NCBI RefSeq assembly: GCF_007558815.1
Contig: NZ_VLTJ01000029.1
Coordinates: forward strand, 372,001 to 436,000
DNA length: 64,000 nt
Direction of reading: 5' to 3'
Origin: Verticiella sediminum
GTDB taxonomy: Bacteria; Pseudomonadota; Gammaproteobacteria; Burkholderiales; Burkholderiaceae_B
A model generated the notes under the pieces. It made no database searches, was not told the origin of the DNA, and saw only the letters and a program-made list of their open reading frames with translations. A program made the translations under genes and the position numbers. This document shows, piece by piece, positions 53,339 through 63,660 of the stretch; within the stretch, counting starts at the first letter, position 1, and each line of letters opens with the position of its first letter.

Positions 53339-55675
53339 ATGAGAATCGTCTGCCTGGGCGGCGGTCCCGCCGGCCTGTACTTCGCCTTGCTCATGAAGCT
53401 GCAGGATCCGTCCCACCACATCACTGTGGTCGAGCGCAACAAGCCCTACGACACCTTCGGCTGGGGCGTGGTGTTCTCCGACCAGACGCTGGCCAATCTG
53501 AAGCACGCGGACCCTGCCACGGCCGCGCGCATCCTCGATGCCTTCAACCACTGGGACGATATCGAAGTGCGCATCGGCGATGCCAGGGTGCGTTCCAGCG
53601 GCCACGGCTTCTGCGGCATCGGCCGCAAGCGCCTGCTCAACATCCTGCAGGAGCGGTGCGAGGCGCTGGGCGTCGAACTGGTCTTCGAGACCGAGGCTCA
53701 GAGCGACGAAGACTATCCCGACGCCGATCTCATCATCGCCAGCGACGGGCTGAACAGCCGCATCCGCACCAAGTACGCCGATACCTACAAACCCGACATC
53801 GACCTGCGCGACTGCCGCTTCGTCTGGCTGGGCACCGAGCAGCTCTTCGAGGCCTTCACCTTCGCCTTCGAAAAGACCGAGTGGGGCTGGTTCCAGGCCC
53901 ACGCCTACCGTTTCGACGAGCACACCTCGACCTTCATCGTGGAGACGCCCGAGCACGTCTGGCGCGCCGCCGGCCTCGCCGACATGGACAAGGTCGAAGC
54001 GATCGCCTTCTGCGAGCGCCTGTTCGCGCGCCACCTGGACGGCCACCGCCTGGTCTCCAACGCCCATCATCTGCGCGGTTCGGCGCAATGGATCCGCTTT
54101 CCGCGCGTGATCTGCGAGCGCTGGGTGCACCACAACGGGCGCGCGCCGGTGGTGCTCATGGGCGACGCGGCGCACACCGCGCACTTCTCGATCGGCTCGG
54201 GCACCAAGCTCGCGCTGGAGGATGCGATCGACCTCGCGCGCAACATCGCCGCCCGTCCCGGCGAACTCGCCCGCGCGCTGAGCGACTACGAAGCCACCCG
54301 CAGCGTCGAAGTGCTGCGCATCCAGAACGCGGCGCGCAACTCCACCGAATGGTTCGAGCACGTCGATCGCTATACCGGGCTGCCGCCCGAGCAGTTCGCC
54401 TACTCGCTGCTCACGCGCAGCCAGCGCATCAGTCACGAGAACCTGCGGCTGCGCGACGCCGGCTACCTGCAGGGCTATGAACGCTGGCTGGCCGAACGCG
54501 CCGGCATGCCCGAGGCGCAGGCGCGCGAGGCGATCCCGCCCATGTTCACACCCTACACGGTGCGCAGCGTCACGCTCAAGAACCGCGTCATGGTCTCGCC
54601 CATGGCCCAGTATTCCTGCGTGGACGGCCTGCCGGCCGACTACCACCTGATGCACCTGGGCGCGCGCGCCATGGGCGGCGCCGCCCTGGTGATGGCGGAA
54701 ATGACCTGCGTCTCGCCCGACGCGCGCATCACCCCGGGCTGCCCCGGGCTCTGGAACGATGCCCAGCGCGACGCCTGGAAGCGCATCGTCGACTTCGTGC
54801 ACGCCCAGGGCAACGGCGCGAAGTTCGCCATGCAGCTCGGCCACGCCGGCGCCAAAGGCTCCACCCGGCTCGCCTGGGAGGGCATCGACCTGCCGCTGGA
54901 GCACGGCAACTGGCCGCTGATCTGCGCCTCCGAGCAGCAGTATCTGCCCGGCGTGAGCCAGCTCGCGCGCGCCATGACGCGCGAGGACATGGATCGCGTC
55001 AAGCAGGACTTCGTCGATGCGGCGCGGCGCGCCGCCGAAGCCGGCTTCGACTGGCTGGAGCTGCACTGCGCCCACGGCTACCTGCTCTCGGCCTTCATCT
55101 CGCCGCTCACCAACCACCGCGCCGACGCCTACGGCGGCACGCTCGAGAACCGGCTGCGCTACCCGCTGGAAGTGTTCGCCGCCGTGCGCGCGGCCTGGCC
55201 CGAACACCTGCCCATGTCGGTACGCATCTCGGCGCATGACTGGGTCGAGGGCGGCATCACGCCGGACGACGCCGTCGAGATCGCCCGCGCCTTCAAGGCC
55301 GCCGGCGCCGACATGATCGACTGCTCCTCCGGCCAGGTCAGCAAGGCCGAGCGGCCCGTCTACGGCCGGATGTTCCAGACGCCCTTCGCCGATCGCATCC
55401 GCAACGAAGCCGGCGTGCCGACCATCGCCGTCGGGGCGATCTCGGAAGCCGACCACGTCAACAGCATTATCGCGGCGGGGCGCGCCGACCTGTGCGCCAT
55501 CGCCCGCCCGCACCTGGCCAACCCCGCCTGGACACTGACCGAGGCCGCGCGCCTGGGCTACACCCACATCGCCTGGCCGCAGCAATACCGCGCCGCCAAA
55601 CTGCAGCTCGAGCGCAACCTGGAACGCGAGCGCAGCCAGAACGCGGCCCTCGCGGCCATGGCGGGGCAGGCATGA
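53339..55675 (+). CDS. Bifunctional aryl-CoA monooxygenase/OYE reductase (salicylyl-CoA 5-hydroxylase / 2-aminobenzoyl-CoA type)
   Basis: A 778-residue fusion. Residues 1-395 are an FAD monooxygenase ([15 protein letters not shown] at 6-20; [27 protein letters not shown] near 280). Residues about 400-778 are an Old Yellow Enzyme domain ([51 protein letters not shown]). This architecture is known from 2-aminobenzoyl-CoA monooxygenase/reductase and salicylyl-CoA 5-hydroxylase, which dearomatise or hydroxylate the ring of an aryl-CoA. A 110-bp A+T-rich gap separates it from dctM. It overlaps the next gene by ATGA. Confidence 0.92.
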   Translation: MRIVCLGGGPAGLYFALLMKLQDPSHHITVVERNKPYDTFGWGVVFSDQTLANLKHADPATAARILDAFNHWDDIEVRIGDARVRSSGHGFCGIGRKRLLNILQERCEALGVELVFETEAQSDEDYPDADLIIASDGLNSRIRTKYADTYKPDIDLRDCRFVWLGTEQLFEAFTFAFEKTEWGWFQAHAYRFDEHTSTFIVETPEHVWRAAGLADMDKVEAIAFCERLFARHLDGHRLVSNAHHLRGSAQWIRFPRVICERWVHHNGRAPVVLMGDAAHTAHFSIGSGTKLALEDAIDLARNIAARPGELARALSDYEATRSVEVLRIQNAARNSTEWFEHVDRYTGLPPEQFAYSLLTRSQRISHENLRLRDAGYLQGYERWLAERAGMPEAQAREAIPPMFTPYTVRSVTLKNRVMVSPMAQYSCVDGLPADYHLMHLGARAMGGAALVMAEMTCVSPDARITPGCPGLWNDAQRDAWKRIVDFVHAQGNGAKFAMQLGHAGAKGSTRLAWEGIDLPLEHGNWPLICASEQQYLPGVSQLARAMTREDMDRVKQDFVDAARRAAEAGFDWLELHCAHGYLLSAFISPLTNHRADAYGGTLENRLRYPLEVFAAVRAAWPEHLPMSVRISAHDWVEGGITPDDAVEIARAFKAAGADMIDCSSGQVSKAERPVYGRMFQTPFADRIRNEAGVPTIAVGAISEADHVNSIIAAGRADLCAIARPHLANPAWTLTEAARLGYTHIAWPQQYRAAKLQLERNLERERSQNAALAAMAGQA

Positions 55676-56478
55676 GCCATCACCCCGCCCGCCCCGCCGA
55701 AGACGCGGCGCGCGAGACCACCGCGCCGCACGCGCTGATCACCGGCGCAGCCCGCGGCATCGGCGCGGCCATCGCGCGGCGCCTGGCGGCCGACGGCTGC
55801 CGCGTCACCCTGCTCGGGCGCAGCGGCGAGGCCCTGGCCGCGCTGCAGGCTGCGCTGCCCGGCGCTGGCCACGGCCGGGTCGTCGCCGACGTCGCCGACG
55901 AAGCGGCCGTGCAGGCGGCCTTCGACGCCGCGCGCGCCGCCGCCGGGCCGATCCGCATCCTCGTCAACAACGCCGGCCAGGCGCGCAGCGCGGCGTTCGC
56001 GAAGACCCGCCTGCAAGACTGGCAGGACATGCTTGCGGTCAACCTGACCGGCGTGTTCCTGTGCAGCCGCGCGGCGATCGCCGACATGCTCGCCGCCCGC
56101 CAGGGACGCATCGTCAACATCGCCAGCACCGCCGGCCAGAAGGGCTACGCCTATGTTGCCGCGTACACTGCCGCCAAGCACGGCGTGGTCGGCCTGACCC
56201 GCTCGATGGCGCTCGAGTACGCGCGCAGCGGCGTCACGGTCAATGCCGTGTGCCCGGGCTACACCGACACCGACATCCTGCGCGAGGGGGTGGCCAACGC
56301 CGCAGCCAGGACCGGCCGCGACCCGGCCGCCATCCTCGACGAGTTCCTCGCCGTCAATCCGCAGCGGCGCGCGGTACGGCCCGACGAGGTGGCCGACGCC
56401 GTGAGCTGGCTGTGCGGGGCGGGGGCACAATCGGTGACCGGGCAATGCATTTCCGTTTCCGGAGGAGAAGTGACATGA
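55672..56478 (+). CDS. Short-chain dehydrogenase/reductase
   Basis: A 268-residue SDR. Cofactor motif [20 protein letters not shown] near residue 22, NNAGQ near 100, catalytic Tyr-x3-Lys in [13 protein letters not shown] near 165 and [10 protein letters not shown] after it. The family style is 3-hydroxyacyl-CoA or 3-oxoacyl reductases. Overlaps the monooxygenase gene at its start and the marR gene at its end (ATGA each), so it is embedded in the aryl-CoA operon and probably oxidises a hydroxyacyl-CoA intermediate. Confidence 0.92.
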   Translation: MSHHPARPAEDAARETTAPHALITGAARGIGAAIARRLAADGCRVTLLGRSGEALAALQAALPGAGHGRVVADVADEAAVQAAFDAARAAAGPIRILVNNAGQARSAAFAKTRLQDWQDMLAVNLTGVFLCSRAAIADMLAARQGRIVNIASTAGQKGYAYVAAYTAAKHGVVGLTRSMALEYARSGVTVNAVCPGYTDTDILREGVANAAARTGRDPAAILDEFLAVNPQRRAVRPDEVADAVSWLCGAGAQSVTGQCISVSGGEVT

Positions 56479-57035
56479 AGACCGACGTCTCGCACGAACG
56501 TCTGCGCGAGGCGCAGGAACTCGGGCACGAAGCCCGGGCCCATCCCGACGATCACGCCGCCCTCAAGCTGTGGCTGCGCATGCTCGCCTGCACGACCCAG
56601 ATCGAGACCGAGATCCGCCAGCGCCTGCGCGCCGAGTTCGACATCTCGCTCGCCCGCTTCGACTACATGGCGCAGCTCTACCGCCACCCGGAAGGGCTGA
56701 TGATGCGCGAGCTGTCGCGCCAGTTGATGGTCACGGGCGGCAACGTCACCGGCCTCACCGACGAACTGCAGAACGAGGGCCTGGTGGTGCGCAAACCCAG
56801 CCCCACCGACCGGCGCGCCTGGATCGTGCAGCTCACCCCGCACGGGCGCACCGGCTTCGAAGCCATGGCCCGCATGCACGAGGGCTGGATCGTGGATATC
56901 TTCGGCGGGCTGAGCGATACCACCTTCCAGCAGCTCTACGCCGGCCTCGGCCGCCTGCGCGTGCAGATGCTCGCCGACCAGCCCGAAGCCTCCCCGCCAC
57001 GCCGGGGCCCGGCCTCAACGAAGGAGACGCCATGA
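56475..57035 (+). CDS. MarR-family transcriptional regulator
   Basis: A 186-residue MarR regulator with a winged helix at about residues 60-130 ([63 protein letters not shown]). It overlaps its neighbours by 4 bp at each end and is thus co-transcribed inside the aryl-CoA operon, a second MarR besides the divergent one at 45693. An aromatic acyl-CoA is a likely ligand by analogy with other MarR regulators in such operons. Confidence 0.9.
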   Translation: MKTDVSHERLREAQELGHEARAHPDDHAALKLWLRMLACTTQIETEIRQRLRAEFDISLARFDYMAQLYRHPEGLMMRELSRQLMVTGGNVTGLTDELQNEGLVVRKPSPTDRRAWIVQLTPHGRTGFEAMARMHEGWIVDIFGGLSDTTFQQLYAGLGRLRVQMLADQPEASPPRRGPASTKETP

Positions 57036-57880
57036 ACGACACCGCCCCCATGCAGGAACAGCGCCGGCCCTATGCCGGCTACACCGCCCGCCATTTCCAG
57101 TGGGAGGTCTCGGACGACGGCAGGATCGGCACCATCACGCTGAACCGGCCCGAGCGCAAGAACCCGCTCACTTTCGAATCCTATGCCGAGCTGCGCGACC
57201 TGTTCCGCGGCCTCGCCTACGCGTCCGACGTCAAGGTGCTCGTCATCGCCGGCGCGGGCGGCAACTTCTGCTCCGGGGGCGACGTGCACGAGATCATCGC
57301 CCCGCTCACGCAGATGGCCATGCCGCAACTGCTGGCCTTCACGCGCATGACGGGCGATCTGGTCAAGGCCATGCGCGCCTGCCCGCAGCCCGTGGTGGCG
57401 GCCGTGGACGGCGTTTGCGCCGGCGCCGGCGCGATCCTCGCCATGGCCGCCGACCTGCGCCTGGGCACGACCGAGGCCAAGACCGCCTTCCTCTTCACAC
57501 GGGTGGGCCTGGCCGGCGCCGACATGGGCGCCTGCGCCATCCTGCCGCGCATCATCGGCCAGGGCCGGGCTTCGGAACTGCTCTATACCGGCCGCGCGAT
57601 GTCGGCCGACGAAGGCCTGGCCTGGGGGTTCTTCAACGCCCTGCATCCGGCCTCGCAAGTGCTCAAGGCGGCCCATGCGCTGGCCGCGCAGCTCGCCGCC
57701 GGCCCCACCTTCGCCCACGGCATGACCAAGAAATGCCTGCACCAGGAATGGAGCATGGGCGTGGACGAAGCCATCGAGGCCGAGGCCCAGGCCCAGGCGA
57801 TCTGCATGCAGACTCAGGATTTCCGCCGCGCCTACGAGGCTTTCGCCGCCAGGCAGAAACCCGTGTTCGCGGGCGATTGA
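57032..57880 (+). CDS. Enoyl-CoA hydratase/isomerase family protein
   Basis: A 282-residue crotonase-fold enzyme. [22 protein letters not shown] near residue 32, the oxyanion stretch [18 protein letters not shown] near 75 and [22 protein letters not shown] near 130 are visible; the second oxyanion loop continues [13 protein letters not shown]. It hydrates or cleaves an unsaturated acyl-CoA. Translationally coupled to the marR gene and followed by a thioesterase gene 13 bp later. Confidence 0.93.
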   Translation: MNDTAPMQEQRRPYAGYTARHFQWEVSDDGRIGTITLNRPERKNPLTFESYAELRDLFRGLAYASDVKVLVIAGAGGNFCSGGDVHEIIAPLTQMAMPQLLAFTRMTGDLVKAMRACPQPVVAAVDGVCAGAGAILAMAADLRLGTTEAKTAFLFTRVGLAGADMGACAILPRIIGQGRASELLYTGRAMSADEGLAWGFFNALHPASQVLKAAHALAAQLAAGPTFAHGMTKKCLHQEWSMGVDEAIEAEAQAQAICMQTQDFRRAYEAFAARQKPVFAGD

Positions 57881-57893
57881 ATACGAGCCGTCC

Positions 57894-58337
57894 ATGCAAG
57901 CCACACCCTTCGAGACCGTGACGACGATCCGCTTTCGCCATTGCGACCCGGCCGGCATCGTCTTCTATCCGCGCTACTTCGAACTCATCAACGACCTGGT
58001 CGAGACCTGGTTCGAGACCGGCGTGGGCGTGAGCTTTCACGAGCTGCACGTCGCGCGCCGCATGGGCATTCCCACCGTCTCCGTGCAGTGCGACTTTCGC
58101 GCCGTGAGCCGCTGGGACGACCGGCTGCGCCAGCGGCTGCATCTCACGCGCCTGGGCAACGCCTCGCTGCAGGCACAGGTCGAGTTCGCGGGCGACGCGG
58201 GTGACGTGCGCCTGTGCGCGCACATCGTGCTGGTCACCATCGACCTCGACACCATGCGCTCCGCGCCCTTGCCACAGGACATGCGCGCGGCCATGCAGCG
58301 CTACCTCATCCCGAGCGCGGACGCCGCCTGCGCCTGA
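57894..58337 (+). CDS. Acyl-CoA thioesterase, 4-hydroxybenzoyl-CoA type
   Basis: A 147-residue hot-dog fold thioesterase. TTIRFRHCDPAGIVFYPRYFELINDLVETWF over residues 10-40 matches the 4-hydroxybenzoyl-CoA thioesterase signature, with the catalytic Asp18. It would release CoA from an aromatic or ring-derived acyl-CoA, fitting the monooxygenase and hydratase upstream. Confidence 0.92.
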   Translation: MQATPFETVTTIRFRHCDPAGIVFYPRYFELINDLVETWFETGVGVSFHELHVARRMGIPTVSVQCDFRAVSRWDDRLRQRLHLTRLGNASLQAQVEFAGDAGDVRLCAHIVLVTIDLDTMRSAPLPQDMRAAMQRYLIPSADAACA

Positions 58338-58355
58338 AACCGGACACAGAACAGC

Positions 58356-58763
58356 ATGCAGATCCTCCAACCTCCCGACTGGCTCGCCCCGCGCGGCTAC
58401 GCCAACGGCATCGCCACCCGCATGCGCCCCGGCGACACCCTCGTCTTCGTGGGCGGCCAGATCGGCTGGAACGCCCAGCAGCAGTTCGAGACCGACGACT
58501 TCGCAGAACAAGTGCGCCAGGCGCTCGCCAACGTCGTCCAGGTGCTTGCCGAAGCCGGCGGCAAGCCCGGGCACATCACGCGCATGACCTGGTACGTGAA
58601 GGACAAGGCCGAATACGTTGCCGCCTATCCCGCCATCGGCCGCCATTACCGCGAGCTCATCGGCCGCCACTTCCCGGCGATGGCCGCGGTCGAAGTCGCG
58701 GATCTCATCGAGGACCGGGCCAAGGTCGAGATCGAAGTCACCGCCGTGGTGCCCGCGGGCTGA
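58356..58763 (+). CDS. RidA/YjgF-family protein
   Basis: A 135-residue RidA-fold protein. RidA enzymes hydrolyse reactive enamine/imine intermediates to keto acids plus ammonia; other members act in aromatic ring-amine pathways. VFVGGQIGWN near residue 28, ANVVQVLAEAGGKPGHITRMTWYVKDKAEYV and MAAVEVADLIEDRAKVEIEVTAVV are the family segments. It ends the aryl-CoA run. If the substrate carries an amino group (as 2-aminobenzoyl-CoA does), imine hydrolysis would make sense. Confidence 0.9.
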   Translation: MQILQPPDWLAPRGYANGIATRMRPGDTLVFVGGQIGWNAQQQFETDDFAEQVRQALANVVQVLAEAGGKPGHITRMTWYVKDKAEYVAAYPAIGRHYRELIGRHFPAMAAVEVADLIEDRAKVEIEVTAVVPAG

Positions 58764-58820
58764 GGAAGCGCCAGGCATCGGCCTGCTGGGCGACGGGCAG
58801 CCCGTTCCCCGATGTCCCGC

Positions 58821-58868
58821 CAAATACGTCCCCATTTAGCCCTATCCTTTCTTATTTGGGGACGCATA
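58821..58868. repeat. Inverted repeat built on TGGGGACG
   Basis: CGTCCCCA (58827-58834) and TGGGGACG (58857-58864) form a perfect 8-bp inverted repeat flanked by A+T-rich words on both sides (CAAATA, GCATAAA). The pattern resembles short dispersed palindromic elements of betaproteobacteria. It lies in the gap before gdhA. Confidence 0.5.
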
Positions 58869-58937
58869 AAAGCGGAATCCCGATCTCTTCTCTAAAATGC
58901 CGGGGAAAATCACTCGCAACCCGCGGAGAACCGGAGC

Positions 58938-60218
<1,281 letters not shown>

Positions 60219-60292
60219 GCGCCAGCGGCCCGCCGTCCGGGCTCGCACGGGCCGGCGCGCCTGGGCCCGGGCGGGCGGCCGCATCGCGGGGT

Positions 60293-60320
60293 CTTGAAAC
60301 GCGGCGCACCGCTCACATAT
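60293..60320 (+). promoter_or_regulatory. Candidate sigma32 (heat-shock) promoter of the hsp20 gene
   Basis: CTTGAAA (60293-60299) matches the sigma32 -35 element exactly. After 13 bp comes TCACATAT (60313-60320), close to the CCCCATNT -10 element. A start near 60327 would give a leader of about 94 nt that includes the ROSE-like hairpin. Confidence 0.7.
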
Positions 60321-60393
60321 GCAACTCGCCGGCCGCCGGGTGGCGGCCGGTGTTCCGGCGCCCATGGCCGGAACCCGTGTTCAACTCTTGTAC

Positions 60394-60418
60394 CCATGTT
60401 GCTCACAGGAGGATATGG
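60394..60418 (+). promoter_or_regulatory. ROSE-type RNA thermometer hiding the hsp20 ribosome site
   Basis: The RNA CCAUGUU-(G)-CUC, loop ACAG, GAGGAUAUGG folds into ten base pairs with one bulged G (60401). The motif UUGCU facing the Shine-Dalgarno with a bulged G is the hallmark of ROSE elements in small heat-shock genes. GGAGG (60408-60412) is largely paired, so translation should open on warming. Confidence 0.82.
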
Positions 60419-60420
60419 CT

Positions 60421-60906
60421 ATGAGAACCGCTCTCGACTTTTCTCCCTTGTTCCGCTCGAGCATCGGCTTCGACCGCCTGCTCAACGCGCTGGAAGCCGC
60501 CAGCCGCATCGAAGCGTCGGACGCCTGGCCGCCCTACGACATCGCCAAGACCGGCGAGAACGACTACCGCATCACCTTGGCGGTCGCCGGTTTCGCGCAG
60601 GAAGAGCTGGCGATCACGCAGGAGCAGAACGTCCTGAAGGTGGCCGGCCAGAAGGCTGGCGACGATCGCACGGAGTACCTGCACCACGGCATCGCCGGCC
60701 GTGCGTTCCAGCGCCGCTTCGAACTCGCCGACCACGTCCGCGTCGAGGGCGCCCGGCTGCAGAACGGCCTGTTGACGATCGACCTCAGGCGCGAACTGCC
60801 CGAGGCGATGAAGCCGCGCCGCATCGCCATCGCGGCCGACGGCGCCCGGCCGCGGCTGGAGGCCGCGCCGAGCACGGCTGAAAAAGCCGAGAAGATCGCC
60901 GCCTGA
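60421..60906 (+). CDS. Small heat-shock protein, Hsp20/IbpA type
   Basis: A 161-residue alpha-crystallin-domain chaperone that holds unfolded proteins. MRTALDFSPLFRSSIGFDRLLNALE is the IbpA/class A N-terminus. The core (about residues 35-130) includes YDIAKTGENDYRITLAVAGFAQEEL and GIAGRAFQRRFELADHVRVEGARLQNGLLTIDLRRELPE with the GxLxI-like GLLTI. I choose the ATG at 60421, 8 nt after GGAGG; an in-frame ATG at 60415 lies inside the thermometer hairpin. Controlled by a sigma32-like promoter and ROSE hairpin. Confidence 0.93.
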   Translation: MRTALDFSPLFRSSIGFDRLLNALEAASRIEASDAWPPYDIAKTGENDYRITLAVAGFAQEELAITQEQNVLKVAGQKAGDDRTEYLHHGIAGRAFQRRFELADHVRVEGARLQNGLLTIDLRRELPEAMKPRRIAIAADGARPRLEAAPSTAEKAEKIAA

Positions 60907-60984
60907 GGCGTCAGCCTCGCCGCGTGCGCTTCCGCAGTGGAGCGCACGCGGCGCCATGGGCTCCGAGCCGACTAGAATGCGAAT

Positions 60985-61605
60985 ATGGATTCGGTATCGG
61001 AAGTCCCCCTCCCCGCCCGCGCCGGCGTACGCCCTGCCATGCAAAAACGCAGCCAGGCCACGCTGGCGCGCATTCTGCGCGCTGCGCACCGGCTGATCGC
61101 GGCTTCCGAGCTCGACGCGGTCTCGGTGGCAGACATCGTTGCGGCGGCCAAGTGTTCCGTTGGGGCGTTCTACACGCGCTTCGAGAACAAGGAAGCGCTG
61201 TTTCTCGCGGTGGTCGACGACATGCTGGCGCGCGGACGCCGCCGCCTGGACACCGCCTATGCGCGCGCCGCCGACGAGGACGTGATCGACACCGCCGTGC
61301 ACGAGGCACTGGAAGGCTGCCGCGTCAATGCCGGCATCCTGCGCTCGGCGATCAAGCTGGGCCTGAGCGAACCCCGCGTCTGGGCGCCCATCCGCGACTA
61401 CGGCCAGGAGAATGCCGGGCGCCTGTATGCCCGGCTGCGCCAGTTCTCCTCTGTGGACGAAACCCGCCTGCGCTTCGCCTTCCAGGTACTGCACGGCAGC
61501 GTGCTCAACACCCTGCTGCACGACCCCGGCCCGCTGCGCCTGGGCACGCCGGCCTTCGCCGCCGAGCTGACGCGGGTGTTCCGGCTGGTGCTGCGGGCGG
61601 ACTAG
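60985..61605 (+). CDS. TetR-family transcriptional regulator
   Basis: A 206-residue TetR-type regulator. The DNA-binding helices are at about residues 22-68 (RSQATLARILRAAHRLIAASELDAVSVADIVAAAKCSVGAFYTRFENKEALFLAV). The C-terminal ligand domain gives no clue to the effector. It stands alone downstream of hsp20 and converges on trmO, so its targets are unclear. Confidence 0.88.
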   Translation: MDSVSEVPLPARAGVRPAMQKRSQATLARILRAAHRLIAASELDAVSVADIVAAAKCSVGAFYTRFENKEALFLAVVDDMLARGRRRLDTAYARAADEDVIDTAVHEALEGCRVNAGILRSAIKLGLSEPRVWAPIRDYGQENAGRLYARLRQFSSVDETRLRFAFQVLHGSVLNTLLHDPGPLRLGTPAFAAELTRVFRLVLRAD

Positions 61606-61665
61606 GGAACGCCTGGCGCCAGAGCCGCAACACCAGGGCCGCAACGCAGAGGGATGGTGCGCATC

Positions 61666-62151
61666 TCATCGAGAGCGGGCATGGTCCTGGGCTGGACGCT
61701 CCGGGAATACGGGCTTGAGATCGACCAGCGGCGTGCCGTCGACGCAGTCGAGCCCGCGCACGGTCAATGCCGGGCCCTCGATCCCCAGCAGCCGCACGAC
61801 GGACGAGGCGATCGGATTCGGCCGCAGCGGCGAACGCAGGGCGAAGGTTCCCGTCACCCCCTGACCGGATCGCGGGTTCTGCCATACGGCGTCGCGCCGC
61901 GCGAGGTGCATCCAGTACAGAACCTGCAGCCATTCCTTGTGCTCGACGCCGGCCAGCGCGGCGACCCATGGCTCGAAGACTTCGATGCGGCATGCGGGTC
62001 CGGCGTCGGGATCGCCGCGCTTCGGACAATCCTCGCGCCGGGCCCAGGGCGTACGGATGCGGCCGATGAACCAGACGCCGGCATCGAAAGCCTCCGGCGT
62101 CGCCACCGACCGCTCGTGCGGGCGTAGCGGATCGGCTGGACGGTCAGCCAT
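61666..62151 (-). CDS. trmO: tRNA methyltransferase TrmO (TsaA/UPF0066 family)
   Basis: A 161-residue TrmO-like protein; the family methylates N6-threonylcarbamoyladenosine at position 37 of tRNA using SAM. Family motifs are VTGTFALRSPLRPNPIASS near residue 100 and LDCVDGTPLVDLKPVFP near the end, both close to the consensus. The start at 62151 overlaps the stop of the ABC ATPase gene by 8 bp (62144-62151), so the two are coupled. Bacterial relatives sit next to molybdate genes in some genomes. Confidence 0.85.
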   Translation of the reverse strand: MADRPADPLRPHERSVATPEAFDAGVWFIGRIRTPWARREDCPKRGDPDAGPACRIEVFEPWVAALAGVEHKEWLQVLYWMHLARRDAVWQNPRSGQGVTGTFALRSPLRPNPIASSVVRLLGIEGPALTVRGLDCVDGTPLVDLKPVFPERPAQDHARSR

Positions 62152-62851
62152 CGGCGCCGCCCCTGGCGCCCGCATCCTCGAGCACCTGGCCGGCCTCCAG
62201 GCGCACCACGCGATCCGCCAGCATCGCGACCTCCGCCATGTCGTGGCTCACCATCAGCGTGGTCGCGCCGAACGCGCGCACCAGGTCGCGCAGCACGCCC
62301 TGCATCGTCGCCCGGGTGCCGGGATCGAGGGCCGACAGCGGCTCGTCCAGCATGAGCAGCGCCGGCCGCCGGGCCAGGGCCCGGATGAGCGCAAGCCGCT
62401 GGCGCTGGCCGCCGGACAGGCGGGCCGGGCGGTGATCGGCCAGCGCGCGCAGGCCGGCGAGTTCGAGCAGCGCTTCCGCCTGCGCCCGGCGCTGCGCCCG
62501 CGGATGCCGGGCCAGCGCATATTCGACGTTGCGCCGCGCCGTCATGTTGGGGAACAGTGCGTAGTCCTGGAACACGAAACCGATGTTGCGCCGCCTGACC
62601 GGCAGGAACACGGACCTGGCGGTATCGCACCAGACCTCGCCGCCAAGCACCACCCTGCCCGCCTGGGGGCGGGCCAGTCCGGCCACGATCCGCAGCAGCG
62701 TGGTCTTGCCGGCGCCGGACGGCCCGCAGATGGCAACGAATTCGCCCTGGGCGGCGCTCAGCCGCACGTCGAGGCGAAACGGCCCCTGCGTACCGTTCAA
62801 CGCCGTCTGCGCACTCACCTCCAGCACACCCGCGCCATCGCCGCCGTGCAT
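62144..62851 (-). CDS. ABC transporter ATP-binding protein (molybdate/tungstate-type)
   Basis: A 235-residue ABC ATPase. Walker A GPSGAGKTTLLRIVAGLARPQAG near residue 35, Q-loop FVFQDYALFPNM near 80, signature LSGGQRQRLALIRALARRPALLMLDEPLSALD near 130-160, H-loop MVSHDM near 190. It is shorter than E. coli ModC and lacks the C-terminal Mop domain. I use the ATG at 62851; the longer frame would cross the operator. It diverges from the modA-modB genes, which probably encode its receptor and permease. Confidence 0.85.
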   Translation of the reverse strand: MHGGDGAGVLEVSAQTALNGTQGPFRLDVRLSAAQGEFVAICGPSGAGKTTLLRIVAGLARPQAGRVVLGGEVWCDTARSVFLPVRRRNIGFVFQDYALFPNMTARRNVEYALARHPRAQRRAQAEALLELAGLRALADHRPARLSGGQRQRLALIRALARRPALLMLDEPLSALDPGTRATMQGVLRDLVRAFGATTLMVSHDMAEVAMLADRVVRLEAGQVLEDAGARGGADG

Positions 62852-62877
62852 CCACCCTTCCTGTAGAGTTGACTCAA

Positions 62878-62903
62878 TCGCTATATACAGTGAAATATAG
62901 CGA
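62878..62903. promoter_or_regulatory. ModE-like operator between divergent ABC-transporter genes
   Basis: TCGCTATAT (62878-62886) and ATATAGCGA (62895-62903) form a perfect 9-bp inverted repeat with an 8-bp spacer. The E. coli ModE site has the same CGnTATAT...ATATAnCG symmetry. It lies 27 bp from the ATPase start and 35 bp from the modA start, so molybdate-bound ModE would repress both. No modE gene is in the window. Confidence 0.78.
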
Positions 62904-62937
62904 ATAGGCGGCCCGGCTCGCCATATCGAGGAACCCC

Positions 62938-63657
62938 ATGCGCATCGCTGCAACCCTTGCCCTGTCCGCCGTGGTCGCGGCTTCCCACATTCCGCTGGCG
63001 CAGGCCGACGAGCTGACCATCGCCGCGGGCGCGGGCTATCGCCGGCCGGTGACCGAGGCCATCGCCGCCTACGAGGCGCAGTCGGGCGCGAAAGTGGGCC
63101 AGGTCTATGGCAACCTCGGACAGGTCTTCGCCCAGGCCCGGGAAAGCGGCAGGATCGGCATGGTCTGCGGCGATCGGGCCATGCTCGAGAAGGCCGAGGG
63201 GCTCGCCTTCACGCGCTTCGTGCCGCTGGGCCAGGGCCGGCTGGTGGTGGGCTATCGCCAGGGCCTGAGCCTGGGCGCCCCCGAAGAGATCGCGCGCGAC
63301 GATATCAAGCGCGTGGCCATCCCGGACGAGAAGAACGCGGTCTACGGCGTCGCGGGCCGGCAGTATCTCGACAAGTCCGGCCTGAGCGCCAAGGTGGACG
63401 CCAAGCTGCTGGCGGTGGCCACCGTGCCCCAGGTGACCGCCTACCTGGTCAGCGGCGAAGTCGACGCCGGTCTGCTGAACGCCTCCGACGCCATGGGCGC
63501 GCAGGACAAGATCGGCGGCTACCTGCCGGTGGACCCGGCGCTCTACGAGCCGATCCGCATCGACTGCGGGGTCCTGGACGAGCGCGCCGCGCAGGGCCTG
63601 GCCGAATTCCTCGATACCGACGCCGTGCGGGACATCGCCAAGAAATACGGCATGTGA
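62938..63657 (+). CDS. modA: Molybdate/tungstate-type ABC receptor (ModA-like)
   Basis: A 239-residue periplasmic binding protein with a 23-residue signal peptide ending LAQA. LTIAAGAGYRRPVTEAIAAYEAQSGAKVGQVYGNLGQVFAQARESGRIGMVCGD over residues 27-80 is ModA-like, although the usual Ser of the first oxyanion loop (AASL) is replaced by GAGY. VPQVTAYLVSGEVDAGLLNASDA near 165 is the second loop. Closeness to a ModE-like operator supports oxyanion binding; a different anion is possible given the altered loop. Confidence 0.82.
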   Translation: MRIAATLALSAVVAASHIPLAQADELTIAAGAGYRRPVTEAIAAYEAQSGAKVGQVYGNLGQVFAQARESGRIGMVCGDRAMLEKAEGLAFTRFVPLGQGRLVVGYRQGLSLGAPEEIARDDIKRVAIPDEKNAVYGVAGRQYLDKSGLSAKVDAKLLAVATVPQVTAYLVSGEVDAGLLNASDAMGAQDKIGGYLPVDPALYEPIRIDCGVLDERAAQGLAEFLDTDAVRDIAKKYGM

Positions 63658-63660
63658 GGC

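Noticed and set aside
53312-55585. A 757-codon minus-strand frame
   Set aside because: Antisense shadow of the aryl-CoA monooxygenase fusion, with Gly/Val/Ala/His-rich composition.
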